Shown here one piece after another: positions 46,786 to 57,547 of a DNA stretch of 64,000 bases; within the stretch, counting starts at the first letter, position 1; the number at the start of each line of letters is the position of its first letter. The position numbers and the translations under genes are program-made. This DNA comes from Heterobilharzia americana (Eukaryota; Platyhelminthes; Trematoda; Strigeidida; Schistosomatidae): positions 12,719,755-12,783,754 of the forward strand of contig OX104132.1 of NCBI GenBank assembly GCA_944470555.2, in the 5' to 3' direction. A model generated the notes under the pieces. It ran no database searches. It worked only from the letters and a program-made list of their open reading frames with translations, and was not told the DNA's origin.

Positions 46786-47628
46786 TCAGGAAGAGTTCGG
46801 GAGTGAGGGCGCCAAGCTGACCACGCAGAAAGTGTAGAATGATGTTGTTATACCCTTGTAGTTGGAGATGGTGTTCAAGGTGTCAGAGAAGTTGAGCCTC
46901 AAATCTTTCTCCATGGACACTATGGTAGTAGCATGGTTCCTCAGCATGTACTGGAAGTCGGTCGTACTTGCTTCATTTTTACTGGTGTGCATTACCTTGC
47001 ACTTTTCCAGGTTGAAGCCCAGGCCGTTTTCCGACGACCAGAGCTCGAGTTGCCCCAAGTCCTCTTGTAGAGCTGTACAATCAGCTTCTTCGTTTACCAC
47101 CCTCCAAATTTTTATGTCGTCAGCGAAAAGGAGGATGGGTGAGGATATTTTATGTGGCAGATCGTTGACAAACAGGAGGAACAGAAGCCGTCCTAGGATT
47201 GCTCCTTGGGATACTCCTGACGTCGAGGGTCTCCACTCTGACCTTATTCTGTTTGCTTTAGTGCAGAACTGCCTCCCTTCCAGGTACTCCTTGAACCAAG
47301 AGAGTAGGGGTTCACTTACACCAGCTGACATGATCTTGTGAAGCAGTACTGTGGGTGAGAGACTGTCAAATGCTTTGGCTAGGTCGAGAAATACAACATG
47401 CACCGGTTTTCTGTTATCCTAGCTTCGTGTCCAGTCGTCCCAGACGGTTAGTAAGTTGGTGGCACATGAGCGACCACTCCGAAAGCCATGCTGAGTAGTA
47501 TGGGCAGTGTTTTCTCTATTGAGGAATTCCCAGATGGTGTCAGCTACCAGGCTTTCTAACACTTTCGACACAATAGGAAGTAGAGCAATTGGCCTTACTC
47601 CCTTACTGGTCGACTTTCTTCTCGACAT
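46786..47628 (-). pseudogene. RT domain of CR1 element B, one in-frame stop
   Basis: GVRPIALLPIVSKVLESLVA, TQHGFRSGRSCATNLLTVWD, then TAG (47419-47421), HVVFLDLAKAFDSLSPTVLL, STSGVSQGAILGRLLFLLFVN, LLFADDIKIW (catalytic Asp pair intact) and NLEKCKVMHT. The frame is lost at about 46790, before the C-terminal FNSHVRPHLE block. Confidence 0.85.
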
Positions 47629-48710
47629 AAGCGGTACAAGTTTTTGGGACTGCTTTGTAACCTCTCCGCCAGGTTTGTTTGGCAGGAAAATCTGTCTCTA
47701 CCCACTCTAATGTTACAGCGGTTGCGAATCCTTTTGTAGTTCAAGAAGTCAGGCTCCCTGTGTGATGCACGCCACTTGAACCAAGCCTGCTTCTTGCTCT
47801 GGACAAGCCTCTCCGTCCCACGCTTTAACCATGAGGTTCTCGCCGATTGTCTGTGTGTTACTTCTGGTACACTGTGACTAGTGGCCCCAGTGATTATTTT
47901 CTTCACCTCCAACCACTGTTCATCTAATGTGAGATGAGCCCAGTCTACCGGCCATGATGCATTCATGAGGTAGTCCCTCATTGTCTCATAGTTGGCCTTG
48001 CTGCAGCAAGGGAAGGTGTTGGACGTCTCCAGTTGCAGAGCCACCCTAGTAACCATGGAGGTGATTACAGCGTGGTCACTGAGGCCAAGGGTAGGTTGGA
48101 TGCAAACATCCTCAATGAGAAGTTCATCGTTCGTCAGAAAGTGGTCAAGGCGCGATGCGTTTCCGTTAGGTCCCCAGCGTGTAGCATTACCCACTTTCTC
48201 TGAGAGGCCAGCAGTCTTAATTGCATCCTTCAGCCTCTGACTGAAGGATCTGATGCGTCTCCCATCCGTCTGGAAGAGGATGGACGGGGTGTTGAAGTCG
48301 CTGGCAATGACTACGGAATCGTAATTTGCAGAGGAAGTCGTTAAGATCGCCTTGATGACCATTTCCTTATGTGTAGGGGAGCTGGTGGGGGACCGATATG
48401 TGACTCCGAGTAAGTATTTGGAACAGTGAATAGTGAAATAGCACCATAGAGATTCCGGGAGCCGGGTTAAGGAGGTATCGCTAACCATCCTTGCCTTTAA
48501 ACGGGAGCTCACGTAGAGAGCTACTCCCCGTCCTGCTCTGAGCTCTCTGTCGCCGCGGAAGAGTTCCATGCCAGCAACATGCATCTCTTCGTCGGAGATG
48601 TCCGGCGAGAGCCAGGATTCGGTGATGAACATGATGTCGGAGTGCTGATGTTCACGCAGCGTCATCATTTCTGCCGCCTTCCCTTTTAACTCCGTAACGC
48701 TGCTGTACAT
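47595..48710 (-). pseudogene. Endonuclease and linker of CR1 element B
   Basis: 371 codons without a stop. The apurinic-type endonuclease begins just upstream of the Met; seen here are SDIMFITESWLSPDISDEEM, YLLGVTYRSPTSSPT, SVVIASDFNTPSI (catalytic Asp/Asn), SRLDHFLTNDELLIEDV and LGLSDHAVITSMV (catalytic Ser-Asp-His). A linker RTSWLKRGTERLVQSKKQAWF follows. After KNLYRLCREES it should enter the RT but ends at a stop and then resumes at RPIALLP, so about 100 or more residues are missing. Confidence 0.8.
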
Positions 48711-48818
48711 ACATATTAGAGTGTGCCTGGTGAGAGGGGAGGTCTGGTCGTGTAATTTCGCGGATGAGCGCTCACTTGGTTGGGTCTAGCGTCGCAAGTC
48801 CTCATAGGGCTGGCATTG

Positions 48819-49415
48819 TTAAGTTTCTTGCGTTTTGTTTTCAACTTGAGTGCGGGCTGTGGCAGTGGTGGCTTCTTCACTTGATGTATCTAACTCACTG
48901 GTCAGAGCCTGTGTGACGACCACTGACTCCAGGGGTCTTGGTGGTTGCCGTCTCTCCTCTTGCCTTGTATGTCTAGGCTTACTTTCACATATACGTATTG
49001 AGCCACCCATGCGATCTTTCGCATTATACCATGCGTGTAGAACGTCTGTGAGGGAGGCATATGAGTCGAACTGGAAGGCGAGTAGTCTGAAATTGGGTAT
49101 GGTCTTCAGATGCACTGGCCTTGGCAGTCTACTGACGCTGTTGGCCGGTATACTGTCGAGACCAACTTTGATTGGGAGCCATTGCCATTGTTGGACGTCG
49201 TGAAAGTACCAACCTTTAACCGAGCGGTCACTTGGCAATTCTGGAATCCCATGTACAACTATAATGTTGTTTCTGCTGGGATTTCCAATGGGATTTTTAA
49301 TGGTGAAAAAAGAAAGTATGACTGAAAATGATGCAAACCTCAACACTCTGTATACGCTGAGAAGTGGTATTTTCTTGTTCATTTCATGACTTGTATAGTC
49401 TTCTGATGTCTTCAC
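48819..49415 (-). pseudogene. ORF1 tail of CR1 element B (5' truncated)
   Basis: 198-codon frame; the homologous part starts at about NPSRNNIIVVHGIPELPSDR and continues ANSVSRLPRPVHLKTIPNFR and HAWYNAKDRMGGSIRICESK, with an acidic end (SELDTSSEEATTATA). The first 45 codons are not ORF1 but flanking sequence read in the same frame. The protein would be an RNA-binding ORF1p of the CR1 group. Confidence 0.6.
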
Positions 49416-49484
49416 TCTAATTTAATGACCTCCATTCCGTACAATTTAGATCCCGTAAAATCTTGTGAATTTTCCAACATACAT

Positions 49485-49558
49485 CAATGTGGTGATGCAT
49501 GTAAACTGCCTTCCCTCGTGTTAAGTTTCTAACATGAGAAAAATAATTATTTATTTAG
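49485..49558 (+). repeat. CR1-type 3' end
   Basis: GTGATGCATGTAAACTGCCT, CTCGTGTTAAGTTTCTAAC, AATAATTATTTATTTAG. Third copy of the module seen at 8390-8485 and 14945-15025. It abuts the truncated 5' end of element B in opposite orientation. Confidence 0.6.
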
Positions 49559-50309
49559 ACCCAAACAACACCTGGAGATAAGCCTTACAGCGTGTCAGAT
49601 AGTATGAAAATTAGCACTATGGGTTTGTGACTGCATAAGTTTTTTTCGGTCTCCTTCCCTGGAGATTGGCTAAAGTATAGCGTGCCTCTGTATTTTGGGC
49701 TGTTGACCTACCCCCAACGAGGCCGGCAACAGTCTGCGCTTGGGTGTACTTGGCACGCTGACAAAATTCCGCAGGACCACTGGTCTCATGTCCTCATAGT
49801 CCAGGGATTTGCCGATTCTGAAACACTCAGTCCAATAAAATCTTTACATTCATAAGCTTTGTATTACAGTCCTGACACTTTGTCACATTACTGGATGCCG
49901 GTGGTAGATGCGGTGTCGAGATACTCATCAGATCGGCCGCTCAACAGTTCCGTTATCTCACCGCTAGTCACGGATTCTCCGCCAGGCCCCAACCTTTGTT
50001 CGTCGGTTTCCTCTGTGACATAAACAGGTATAGGCTTTTAGGGTTGTGCCTTAGCTACTTGACCACGTTACCCTGGTATTTACACCTGACACTACGGACG
50101 CCTCTATAGCATGGGGTGAGTAACTTCTTGTAGCCAGGGGAATCTGATTCCTTGCGATGTGTGCAGCTTACACCATGCCCTCTTTTTCCTCTCTACTTGC
50201 TTTCGGGTCGTACTAGTAACTCAACAGTGTATGAGAGGTGGTCGTCTGGTTAGCCTCGGCAGATTCCTTCCGATAGCGCCCCAGACAGTATCTTTCATGT
50301 GTGTCCAGT

Positions 50310-50880
50310 GATCAGCTGTTGTCAGAGAGTACCACTCCATTTGGCCATGCAACTTTCAGGTGTTCGCTCCCCACAACCTGTTGGTCTGCCTTACGATAAC
50401 AGATGAACTCTCCGGGTTTAACTATTGATGGATTCTTCTTGGTTATCCTGGGGAACCTCACCAACGCGTGATCTCTTTGTCTAGAAAAGGTGGATAAAGA
50501 TATCGTCCACCACATATCCTCGTCTGTCAGAATGTAATCAAGTGGTGATCCTTTTTCATCTAGCCCCCGTTGGGTGTTTTCCCAAACCTCCCTCGTCGGT
50601 TCTGGTGCCATAAAGGTATTCCGAAGCATCTGTTCAGAAAATTTATGCCTCCAGCATCCACCTGACCCCTAGCCGAGAGTGGATGATTTGAAGTCTCCTG
50701 CAAGGACCAAGTAGTCGCAAACTGCCAAGATGAATGCAGGAATTGCAGTGAGCACCTACTCTTGATGTTCTGTTGAGCACATCATAGACCTGTAACCACT
50801 CCCAGAAGGTGTTTTGTTTGTTTCGTAGTGAAGTAGCGCCAAAAGTTGCCAAGTAATTGATTGAATACATTCTGATTTGG
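50310..50880 (-). mobile_element. CR1-type endonuclease fragment
   Basis: Minus strand: VLAGDFKSS (about 50710-50690) in one frame, then MLRNTFMAPEPTREVWENTQ, EKGSPLDYILTDEDMWWTIS, FSRQRDHALVRF (50629-50450). LDYILT...D.DHALV is the end of a CR1-type apurinic endonuclease with the catalytic Asp-His pair. No RT follows below 50312. Confidence 0.7.
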
Positions 50881-50899
50881 CTCTTTGGCTTCTAGATAC

Positions 50900-52270
50900 T
50901 TGTTAATACAAGTGGCAAACCTATTTCCGTCTTTGAACTGCCCGCCCTAGGGAAATAAGATCATGTTAAGTACGTAAGTCCGGGAGGTCCAATGAGTGTC
51001 ATCTGTCGTGCCATCGTGTTTCATACCGTGTTTTTATGCACAAAAGAATAACTGAGCTTCCATATCTTACGTAAAAACTAAGTGAGGCTATTTGTAGATC
51101 CTCGGAAATAAAAGCGAGTTGATCATGGTTCCAGCGTACAGTAAACGAGCCTTCTGAGTGCTGTTTTCAGCGAAATTTCATATCGTAATTGACGCAACAT
51201 GTAACTGCAGGCCAAAACGGTGAAAATATTGATGTCTGTAGCTTCAAGGCTGAGGTCTGGTATCTATTGCTGACAGATTACTGTGCCAATAAGCAGGAAT
51301 ATTTGTTGCATAGTAGGCGACAAGGTGACTTTTTATAGCTTCACCGTCGACCTGCAAAGAAACACAAAGTTCTCAATGCACAATTTTCAAAAGCATTGTT
51401 GACTGCTGCAGACTGCAAACGAAAGTATGTGGGACTGGCTCTGGACAAGACATCTTTTATCCTTCCTCAGATTCACTTGTGAACCGCTAGAAGCAGGTTG
51501 CCGGCTTACTTCAGTAGTTATTGTACACCTGATGAAATGAATGGAGACGGATGCAGTTAGTGCATATTTTCACTGGGATCACTTTACCTCATAAAGGTCG
51601 TGCAGGGACTGTGCCTGACGCCTGTTGGAGGGGTGCGAAAGGTGTAAATCGTTATGAACCGTTTGGCAGCAATAAGCCGGGCAACCGGTACCTTCGACCC
51701 AAGAACTCCATGTTTTCCTAATAGTGTATGAACTTGTCTTTGCTAAGATGACCTAGTTGCAGAATTGGAGTGAAATATGCGTTGATATATTTGGTATCGG
51801 GGCACCGTATAAAGCCAGAAGTGTTGCGCTAAATGTAACATTAAATCCTGGATACTCCGCGTTTTCCACTTCCATCCTACAAGGTTACTCTTGCATTTGG
51901 TAAACCACTTTACCACGCAGCCCACGTCCGCAATGTAACTCATTTCTTTTAGTCTCGAATATCTCGCAGTTTATTGGCATGTATCTCTTGATTTATCACT
52001 AAACCAACGTCTTCAACTTGATTAACTCTCTAGTAAGTCATTTTGCCTTCTGATTATCAATGTGATGTAGCTGGTGAACGAAAGCACCTATGCTTGTTGT
52101 AAGTCAGCTCAGTGACTAACACGGTTTCCTTGCTCGAAGCGTCAGAAATAGCTGACTGCAATAAAGTGGGATGCGTCTTGAGTTTCAAAAGCACTAGGCT
52201 CGCTACCCGTTTCGTTCGATCCGAATAAGGAGGTTAAACGACACCCACTACCTCAGAGCTTGGTTAAGGC
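50900..52270. other. No gene recognised
   Basis: Short frames, no family match by eye. A 49600-50300 stretch on the other side of the endonuclease fragment is likewise unassigned. Confidence 0.4.
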
Positions 52271-52739
52271 AAATTGATTGTGTCACACCGTGGAAGTTAG
52301 CACCCCATGGGGGGTTGTCATACTTTGTTCGAAGCAGCAGTTGACTGTTTGTCCCGGAACAAGTCCATTCACTTGTTTCATACCGATTCTTCGAGTACCG
52401 GCTGCTCCACGAAAATTTAAGTGTTGTACTTCGCAACGAAAATCGTGCTCTGGGTGTGGGTGGGATGGAGGTGACTGGCGGAAAGCGCTAGACCTGGGTT
52501 TCGTGCCTGTTGACACTCATCAGCGAGGCGTATCTGCCACCGCCATGGAACTGATGACCCATCTGAGATATGGACCCGCATCACCCACTGTTGTAGTCAG
52601 CGACGTGATCACTGGGCTATTGGGGCAGTGGTTGACCCCTTGTGTGACTGCTTCAGAAATGTCGACGAGTGCTGGTAAGCACGAAACCGAGGTCCAGGGC
52701 CTCCTGTAAAAGCCTACCGCGATGCCTTTGCCTCCCAGT

Positions 52740-54130
52740 GGCCACATTGCAAAATGATCGACAGAATTCAGCCAGCACAAAAGACCAGACAACATAAATT
52801 GGCTGCCCTCCAGTGGCCAGTCAATACAAAGTCGCACGTGTCGAAGCCGGGCGCAGAAAAATCACGTGGTTGCGACGACAGTTGGCTGCCTCTGTTGACA
52901 CGACTTGCAGGCGCCTTGTTTGGTTCACTCTGTTATCTCTCTCGACACATCTTAGACGAACACATGCTATTCTCTCTCGCATGTTTAAGGGAGAAGACCA
53001 GCGAAATCTGAAGTGCTATCGACCTATAGTACCTCTGTCGTCACTGTCAGAAGTAATGCAAAGCCTGGAAGACCACCATGCCAGGAAGTAGTTGAACAGG
53101 AGAGGAACACTAAGTGATGCTCAACACAGTCTTGGAAGGGCTAGGTCCTGCTCCCCAAACATTATGGCATCCGCTGGTAATTGGACGGCACGCCGGGACT
53201 TCCAAGTCCTTCTTCATGTGATTTTCCAGAATTTTATCGCGGCCTTTAACACAGTCCCGCACATCATTCGCATCCGCAAAATGTCAACAGTCAAATGCTC
53301 TCCTGTCTCGATGGGCATTTGGACAGCAGAGGATTGTTCAGACAGGTTAACTAGGCTTGCTAAACCTGGAGGGCATCATCACCTGTTGTGCTACGTGGAG
53401 CGACTCTGAGCCTCCTGCCGGTCCTTCGTTCAGCAAATCACCTCCCTCTGAGTCTCAGCTCCTCGATTTTACTTCATGCTGACGATGTTAAGTTATAAGT
53501 GGCTGCGGCATCCGAAACAGAATCAGATACACAGCTAAGTGACCCCAGATAGCCTACGGAGCGGGTGAATAATAGCGGACTGGCATCTGAGCTGGATGAA
53601 TCCTGGAGCGTGTCTCTCCGCCCGGCGACTCGCAAAAAGTATCATACTCTTTAAGCAGTACTCAACTTTCCCACATTACCACGGAGAAAGGCCCGTGATT
53701 AGTGATGACTGACAGGCTAGACACCTGCTCCAATTTTCCAGGCGATGCGTTCCTGGCCAAGGCAGTACTGCACTTCATGAGCAAACGACCAAATGCCCTA
53801 ACTATAGAACTCATTTTGAAGCTCTACAGGAACCAAATGCGACCTTACTTAGTAGTCCACAACGTCACTACATTAGCATGCCTGAAAAGGAATGTGAGCC
53901 TCCTCCTGGATGCAAACAGTGAAGGGTGCTGTGGGGGTGTGGCAATTACCCTACGAGGATAGGCTGAAAGTTCTGGAGCTCTAACGCCTTAGCTACCATG
54001 GGTTGTGTGGAGACTTGATAACGGCTTACACGATGTAAAGTGGTCCGAGCTATTCGAATAGTGGAATCAGACCGGACTGCTACTGTGGCAATCCTCGTAG
54101 CAAACCGATGAAAATCTCTTATCGAAGGGG
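52740..54130 (+). mobile_element. CR1 RT fragment C1, decayed
   Basis: Plus strand: NLKCYRPIVPLSSLSEVMQS (53005-53065), LSDAQHSLGRARSCSPNIM, IFQNFIAAFNTVPHIIRI (53225-53275), SSSILLHADDVKL (53455-53495; HADD for Y/FADD) and IELILKLYRNQMRPYLVVHN (53795-53865). At least three frame changes. Frame 52278-52709 lies upstream and may be linker or ORF1, unproven. Confidence 0.75.
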
Positions 54131-54224
54131 GGGAAACTTGTATGTTTTCTTATTAGGAGACATTGCCTGATGAGGTCTCTACTCCTCCGTCTGTTAACAG
54201 CTTTGGGGGGAGATCGGACAGTGA

Positions 54225-55076
54225 CTCTTCCTGATCATTTTCAACTCCCACGTGCGGCCACATCTAGAGGTCTTCAATACGGTGGCTCCTCCAACACTCA
54301 AGAGAGACTCTAATCTCCTTGAAAGAATACAAGGAACTACAACAAAATCAGTTGTGGGGCTAAGGGGAAAGACGTATCCCGAAAGACTTAAACACCTAAA
54401 CCTATTTACCTTGGGTTATCGCAGAAAAAGGGGTGGCCCTATTATGGCGTACAAGATCGCCCATCAGGCAGACCATGCAAACAAATCATTTCTGTCTGCA
54501 ATTCAGCGATCTTCACGAGGGGACCCCATTAAAACAGCACGCCAGGGCGCCAACACCATAGTCGGGCCCAAATTTTTCTCCCTAAGAGTATGTGCTTTAT
54601 GAAATGCCTTACCGTGACATATCGTTATAGCTCTTTCAATCGACTCATTCCAGAGACGATTAGACAGTTATGTCACCTCGCATGGACTACCACGGACGTA
54701 CTCAGGTAGTCACCAACCTCACTAGCCCCCAACTCCCTCCTTAATACATCCACATTACCTACTAATTCTTCTGTAGGAACCAAACCCACGCGACCATTCA
54801 CGCAATTCACAGATACTTTTCTTTCGTTCTCATTTCTCTCTTCACCCCTTCTTTTCTTCTCCTTCCCTTTTCCCTTCCCTACATTATTATTACTATTATT
54901 TTTATTTATTTATTTTTATTTTTTTCTCTCTTCCTTATTTCTCCCTTCATTCCTTTACCACTACCTTACTATTCTCCTTCAGGTACCTACAAAGACAGGA
55001 GTCACAGTTGTTCTCTAAACTTCCCAGCAGCCCGTAGCTCCCTAATCACTCTACAAATTGCAACCTACTAACCCAC
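54225..55076 (+). mobile_element. CR1 element C2, 5' part, copy of the element B 3' end
   Basis: Starts within the RT C-terminal domain (CTCTTCCTGATCATTTTCAA) and continues through the 116-codon frame 54252-54602 and the polypyrimidine 3' UTR. As far as I compared by eye the coding part is the same as 46768-46418. It is 5' truncated, as usual for target-primed insertion. The 3' UTR is split at 55076 by the LTR element and resumes at 57892. Confidence 0.9.
54252..54602 (+). pseudogene. RT C-terminal domain of CR1 C2
   Basis: 116 codons that are the same as those at 46768-46418, including the early TGA after VCAL. No RT palm precedes it. Confidence 0.8.
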
Positions 55077-55420
55077 TGCAGCGTCATACACTTCCCCAAA
55101 ATCAATAGCCTAGGGTTTGACGACTTTCGACATTGATGCTGACCTTGATAGTTTAACTGGACTCGCTAAGCTGAAGGCACCCGGTCAAGCATCCTGGCCA
55201 TTTGGCACGCTGTCGTGTTACGTTGCATTGCTCGTATTCGACTCTCTAGCCAGTTAGTTGGAACGCATCGGTATTTTGGCATAACCATCCAAATATACTA
55301 TTCCATCCGACTACGCTATCGTGTTCTTCCTTGGTCTCGTATTCGTGGGTATATAACAAGTTCGAATAATTAGTGATTGGTCTTTGCGTCTGTCAAGTTC
55401 GCACCAGGACAAATCCTAAA
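55077..55420 (+). repeat. 5' LTR, 344 bp
   Basis: Begins TGCAGCGTCATAC, ends AAATCCTAAA. A TATA-like box (TATATAA) lies at 55350-55356, with transcription start probably some 30 bp on. Ends lack the usual CA, but both copies agree. Confidence 0.95.
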
Positions 55421-55421
55421 T

Positions 55422-55440
55422 TGGTGAGCCCGACGTGATC
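55422..55440 (+). other. Primer binding site, tRNA-Trp type
   Basis: TGGTGAGCCCGACGTGATC, one base after the 5' LTR. It complements the 3' end of animal tRNA-Trp with a mismatch at the seventh base and near the end. tRNA-Trp priming is typical of the CsRn1/Kabuki clade. Partial repeats of the site follow at 55441-55455 and 55485-55495. Confidence 0.75.
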
Positions 55441-55562
55441 ACCCGACGTGATCACATATCCCGACCAATAACAAGTATTGAATTGGTGAGCCTGTTCCAT
55501 TTTATATTTGTTTATTGTTTTCATTTCGATAACATTTATATATCCATTTACTACACTTTCTC

Positions 55563-56401
55563 ATGTCCGACCACACTCCCAAGCTTATTCGTATTAAGCC
55601 GACTACGAACACGATCCAACTCGTGCCATATTGGCCAGACAATGCAGAAACATGGTTTCTGTATGCCGAGGCAGATTTTCGAGAACAGGGTGTCTCAGAT
55701 CCTCATTCTCGATTTCTTGCTGTCATACGTCACTACCGCGAGAATTAAACAGGTATGTTACAGCAAACATGTTTAATCCTGAAGTAAGTGACCCTTATGC
55801 ACTTCTAAAGGCCGCACTCTTGAAGAAAAGCGATCTCACAGATCGCCAACGTCTAGACGAATTGCTTCGTAACATCGAGCTAGGCAGCCACTCAGCTACT
55901 GAAGTCCTCGCACGCATGCGAGAAGTAATCGGTGCACGAACATTTGACGATGGTTTCTTCCGAGAACTATTTCTCTCGAAACTACCACAACCGGTGCAAA
56001 CCGTGTTGGTGACACTCCAGTCAGTCCCACTCGACGACCTGGCAGCCTCAGCAGATAAAATACTGGAGATATCCAGCAGACCCGTCTCCAACGTATATTC
56101 TATCTGCGACAAAACAGAGCGCCAGGATTCAGAGGTGACCAAGTTGTGCAACTCTGTGAGACGGTTGCTACGATCTCGAAGTCCTAGATCACGTAGCACT
56201 TCACGGAAACGCACCTTGGCGCATCGCAGCAAGTCGCGTGGTAGCCCTAAAACGAAACCCAACAGGGTGGAAAACCCTGAATGGTGCTGGTTTCATAACA
56301 CTTACGGGGATGAAGCCAGAAAATGTCGTAAACCATGCCGTTTTAAGAAGGACCCAAACTCGGGAAACGGTCACGCCGGCACGTGCTCACGGCAACCGTA
56401 G
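55563..56401 (+). pseudogene. gag of the LTR element (frameshifted)
   Basis: The N-terminal part starts at ATG 55563 (LIRIKPTTNTIQLVPYW, WFLYAEADFREQGVSD) and hits TAA at about 55746. From there the match continues in another frame (NMFNPEVSDPYALLKAALLK ... DDGFFRELFLSKLPQPVQTV ... ) to 56401, so a single-base indel is likely near 55745. The C-terminal part has a basic SR-rich stretch (RRLLRSRSPRSRSTSRKRT) and a zinc-knuckle of CHCC type (CWFHNTYGDEARKCRKPC), the gag signature of the CsRn1 clade rather than CCHC. Confidence 0.88.
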
Positions 56402-57246
56402 CCGGCGGAAAAAGCCGTTTGCTCTACGTCACCGATATTAAAACGAAAGTCCGCTACCTCGTCGACACCGGCGCAGAAGTTAGCGTTCTTCCAGCAACGA
56501 CAAAGGAGCGTCATCTTGACCCATCCTTCAATCTTCAAGCAGCCAACGGCAAGGCAATCGCGACATTCGGGAGACGGTATGCCTACCTCAACTTAGGTTT
56601 ACGCAAACCTATCCACTGGATTTTCCTCCTGGCAGACGTCTCTATGCCCATCATTGGCATAGATTTGCTAAACCATTACGATCTACTCGTAGATGCTCGC
56701 CGTCGACGACTGATAGATAACAGCACAAAGTTATCTATTGGCGGCACCACCTATGTAGGTCCGAGTTTAGCCATCGTTAGGACTAAACAATCAGACGACG
56801 CGTCCTACCAGGCAGTTCTGGAGAAATATCCAGAGTTACAGCAACCGAAGCACACTCTTCCGTGCATAACCAGCAATGTTATGCATCACGTCACAACCAC
56901 AGGTCCACCTGTGGCATCCAAAGCGCGCCGTCTAGCCCCCGATAAGCTCCAAACGGCGAAAAATGAATTCGACCACATGCTCGACCTGGGCATTATCAGA
57001 CCGTCGAACAATCCTTGGGCATCGCCATTGCACATGGTTCCCAAAAAGGATAGCAGTGACTGGCGTCCAACCGGTGATTACCGAAGGCTCAACGCCAAAA
57101 CAACTCCGGACTCCTACCCGATACATCAATACAAACCCTCGTACACTTTGCCTTTTTATATCAATTTTTATTTACCATGTAATGAAATTTTAAAAAAAAC
57201 GGTGAAGATAAGCGTAAATTTTTTTTTTCGATATGTTTATATATAA
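56383..57246 (+). pseudogene. Protease and truncated RT of the LTR element
   Basis: 288-codon frame that overlaps the gag end by 19 nt in a different frame. The aspartic protease has YLVDTGAEVSVLPA (catalytic DTG at residues 32-34 or so) and MPIIGIDLLNHYDLLVD (flap/ILG-like GID). RT starts at ARRLAPDKLQTAKNEFDHML, then IIRPSNNPWASPLHMVPKKD and DWRPTGDYRRLNAKTTPDSY, and breaks off at PI (about 57126), before the YVDD palm. The last 38 codons are filler without homology. Confidence 0.9.
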
Positions 57247-57466
57247 ATAATTCCCATTTTTACGCAACGTTTTCGTGGTATTAAAGACTTTTATTTATAT
57301 TCCAGGTGCAACGAGCACTGGACGGAACGTCGAAAGGAACAGATGACCGCGACCGACGTACAATTCCATTTATTGTATTTTATTTATTTAATCGCCACGA
57401 CACCCTAGAATAAGGTTCAGACAACCAGGGGCCACCTCACGCAGTGAGCCCATCGGAAGAGTTTTA

Positions 57467-57485
57467 CCAGTGGAGAAACCACTGG
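57467..57485 (+). other. Perfect 7-bp hairpin in the 3' internal region of the LTR element
   Basis: CCAGTGG, loop AGAAA, CCACTGG, followed by a short T-run. It lies between the deletion filler and the polypurine tract in a part that was kept in spite of the large deletion. Confidence 0.6.
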
Positions 57486-57547
57486 GTTTTTACTTCCGGC
57501 TGGTATCGTCTTAGGGTCCTCACGAACCCACTAGGGGGGGAGTGATC

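Larger units (their letters stand above)
45826..49300 (-). mobile_element. CR1 element B: ORF1 end, endonuclease, deleted RT, 3' UTR
   Basis: Minus strand: ORF1 tail (49290-48819), endonuclease and linker (48710-47595), RT (47628-46790) and C-terminal domain (46780-46418), then a polypyrimidine-rich 3' UTR ending with ATTGGA-type repeats at about 45826. The RT active site LLFADDIKIW is intact. It is 5' truncated, has a deletion at the linker/RT border, an in-frame TAG (47419-47421) and a frameshift near 46790. Orientation is the same as STT3B, which starts 145 bp downstream. Confidence 0.9.

Noticed and set aside
47992..48240. Plus frames opposite CR1 element B (also 46862-47341 and 48850-49203)
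   Set aside because: Mirror frames of the endonuclease, RT and ORF1.
57464..57495. Rho-independent terminator
   Set aside because: Hairpin plus T-run looks like one, but this is an animal genome and the site lies in an LTR retrotransposon.
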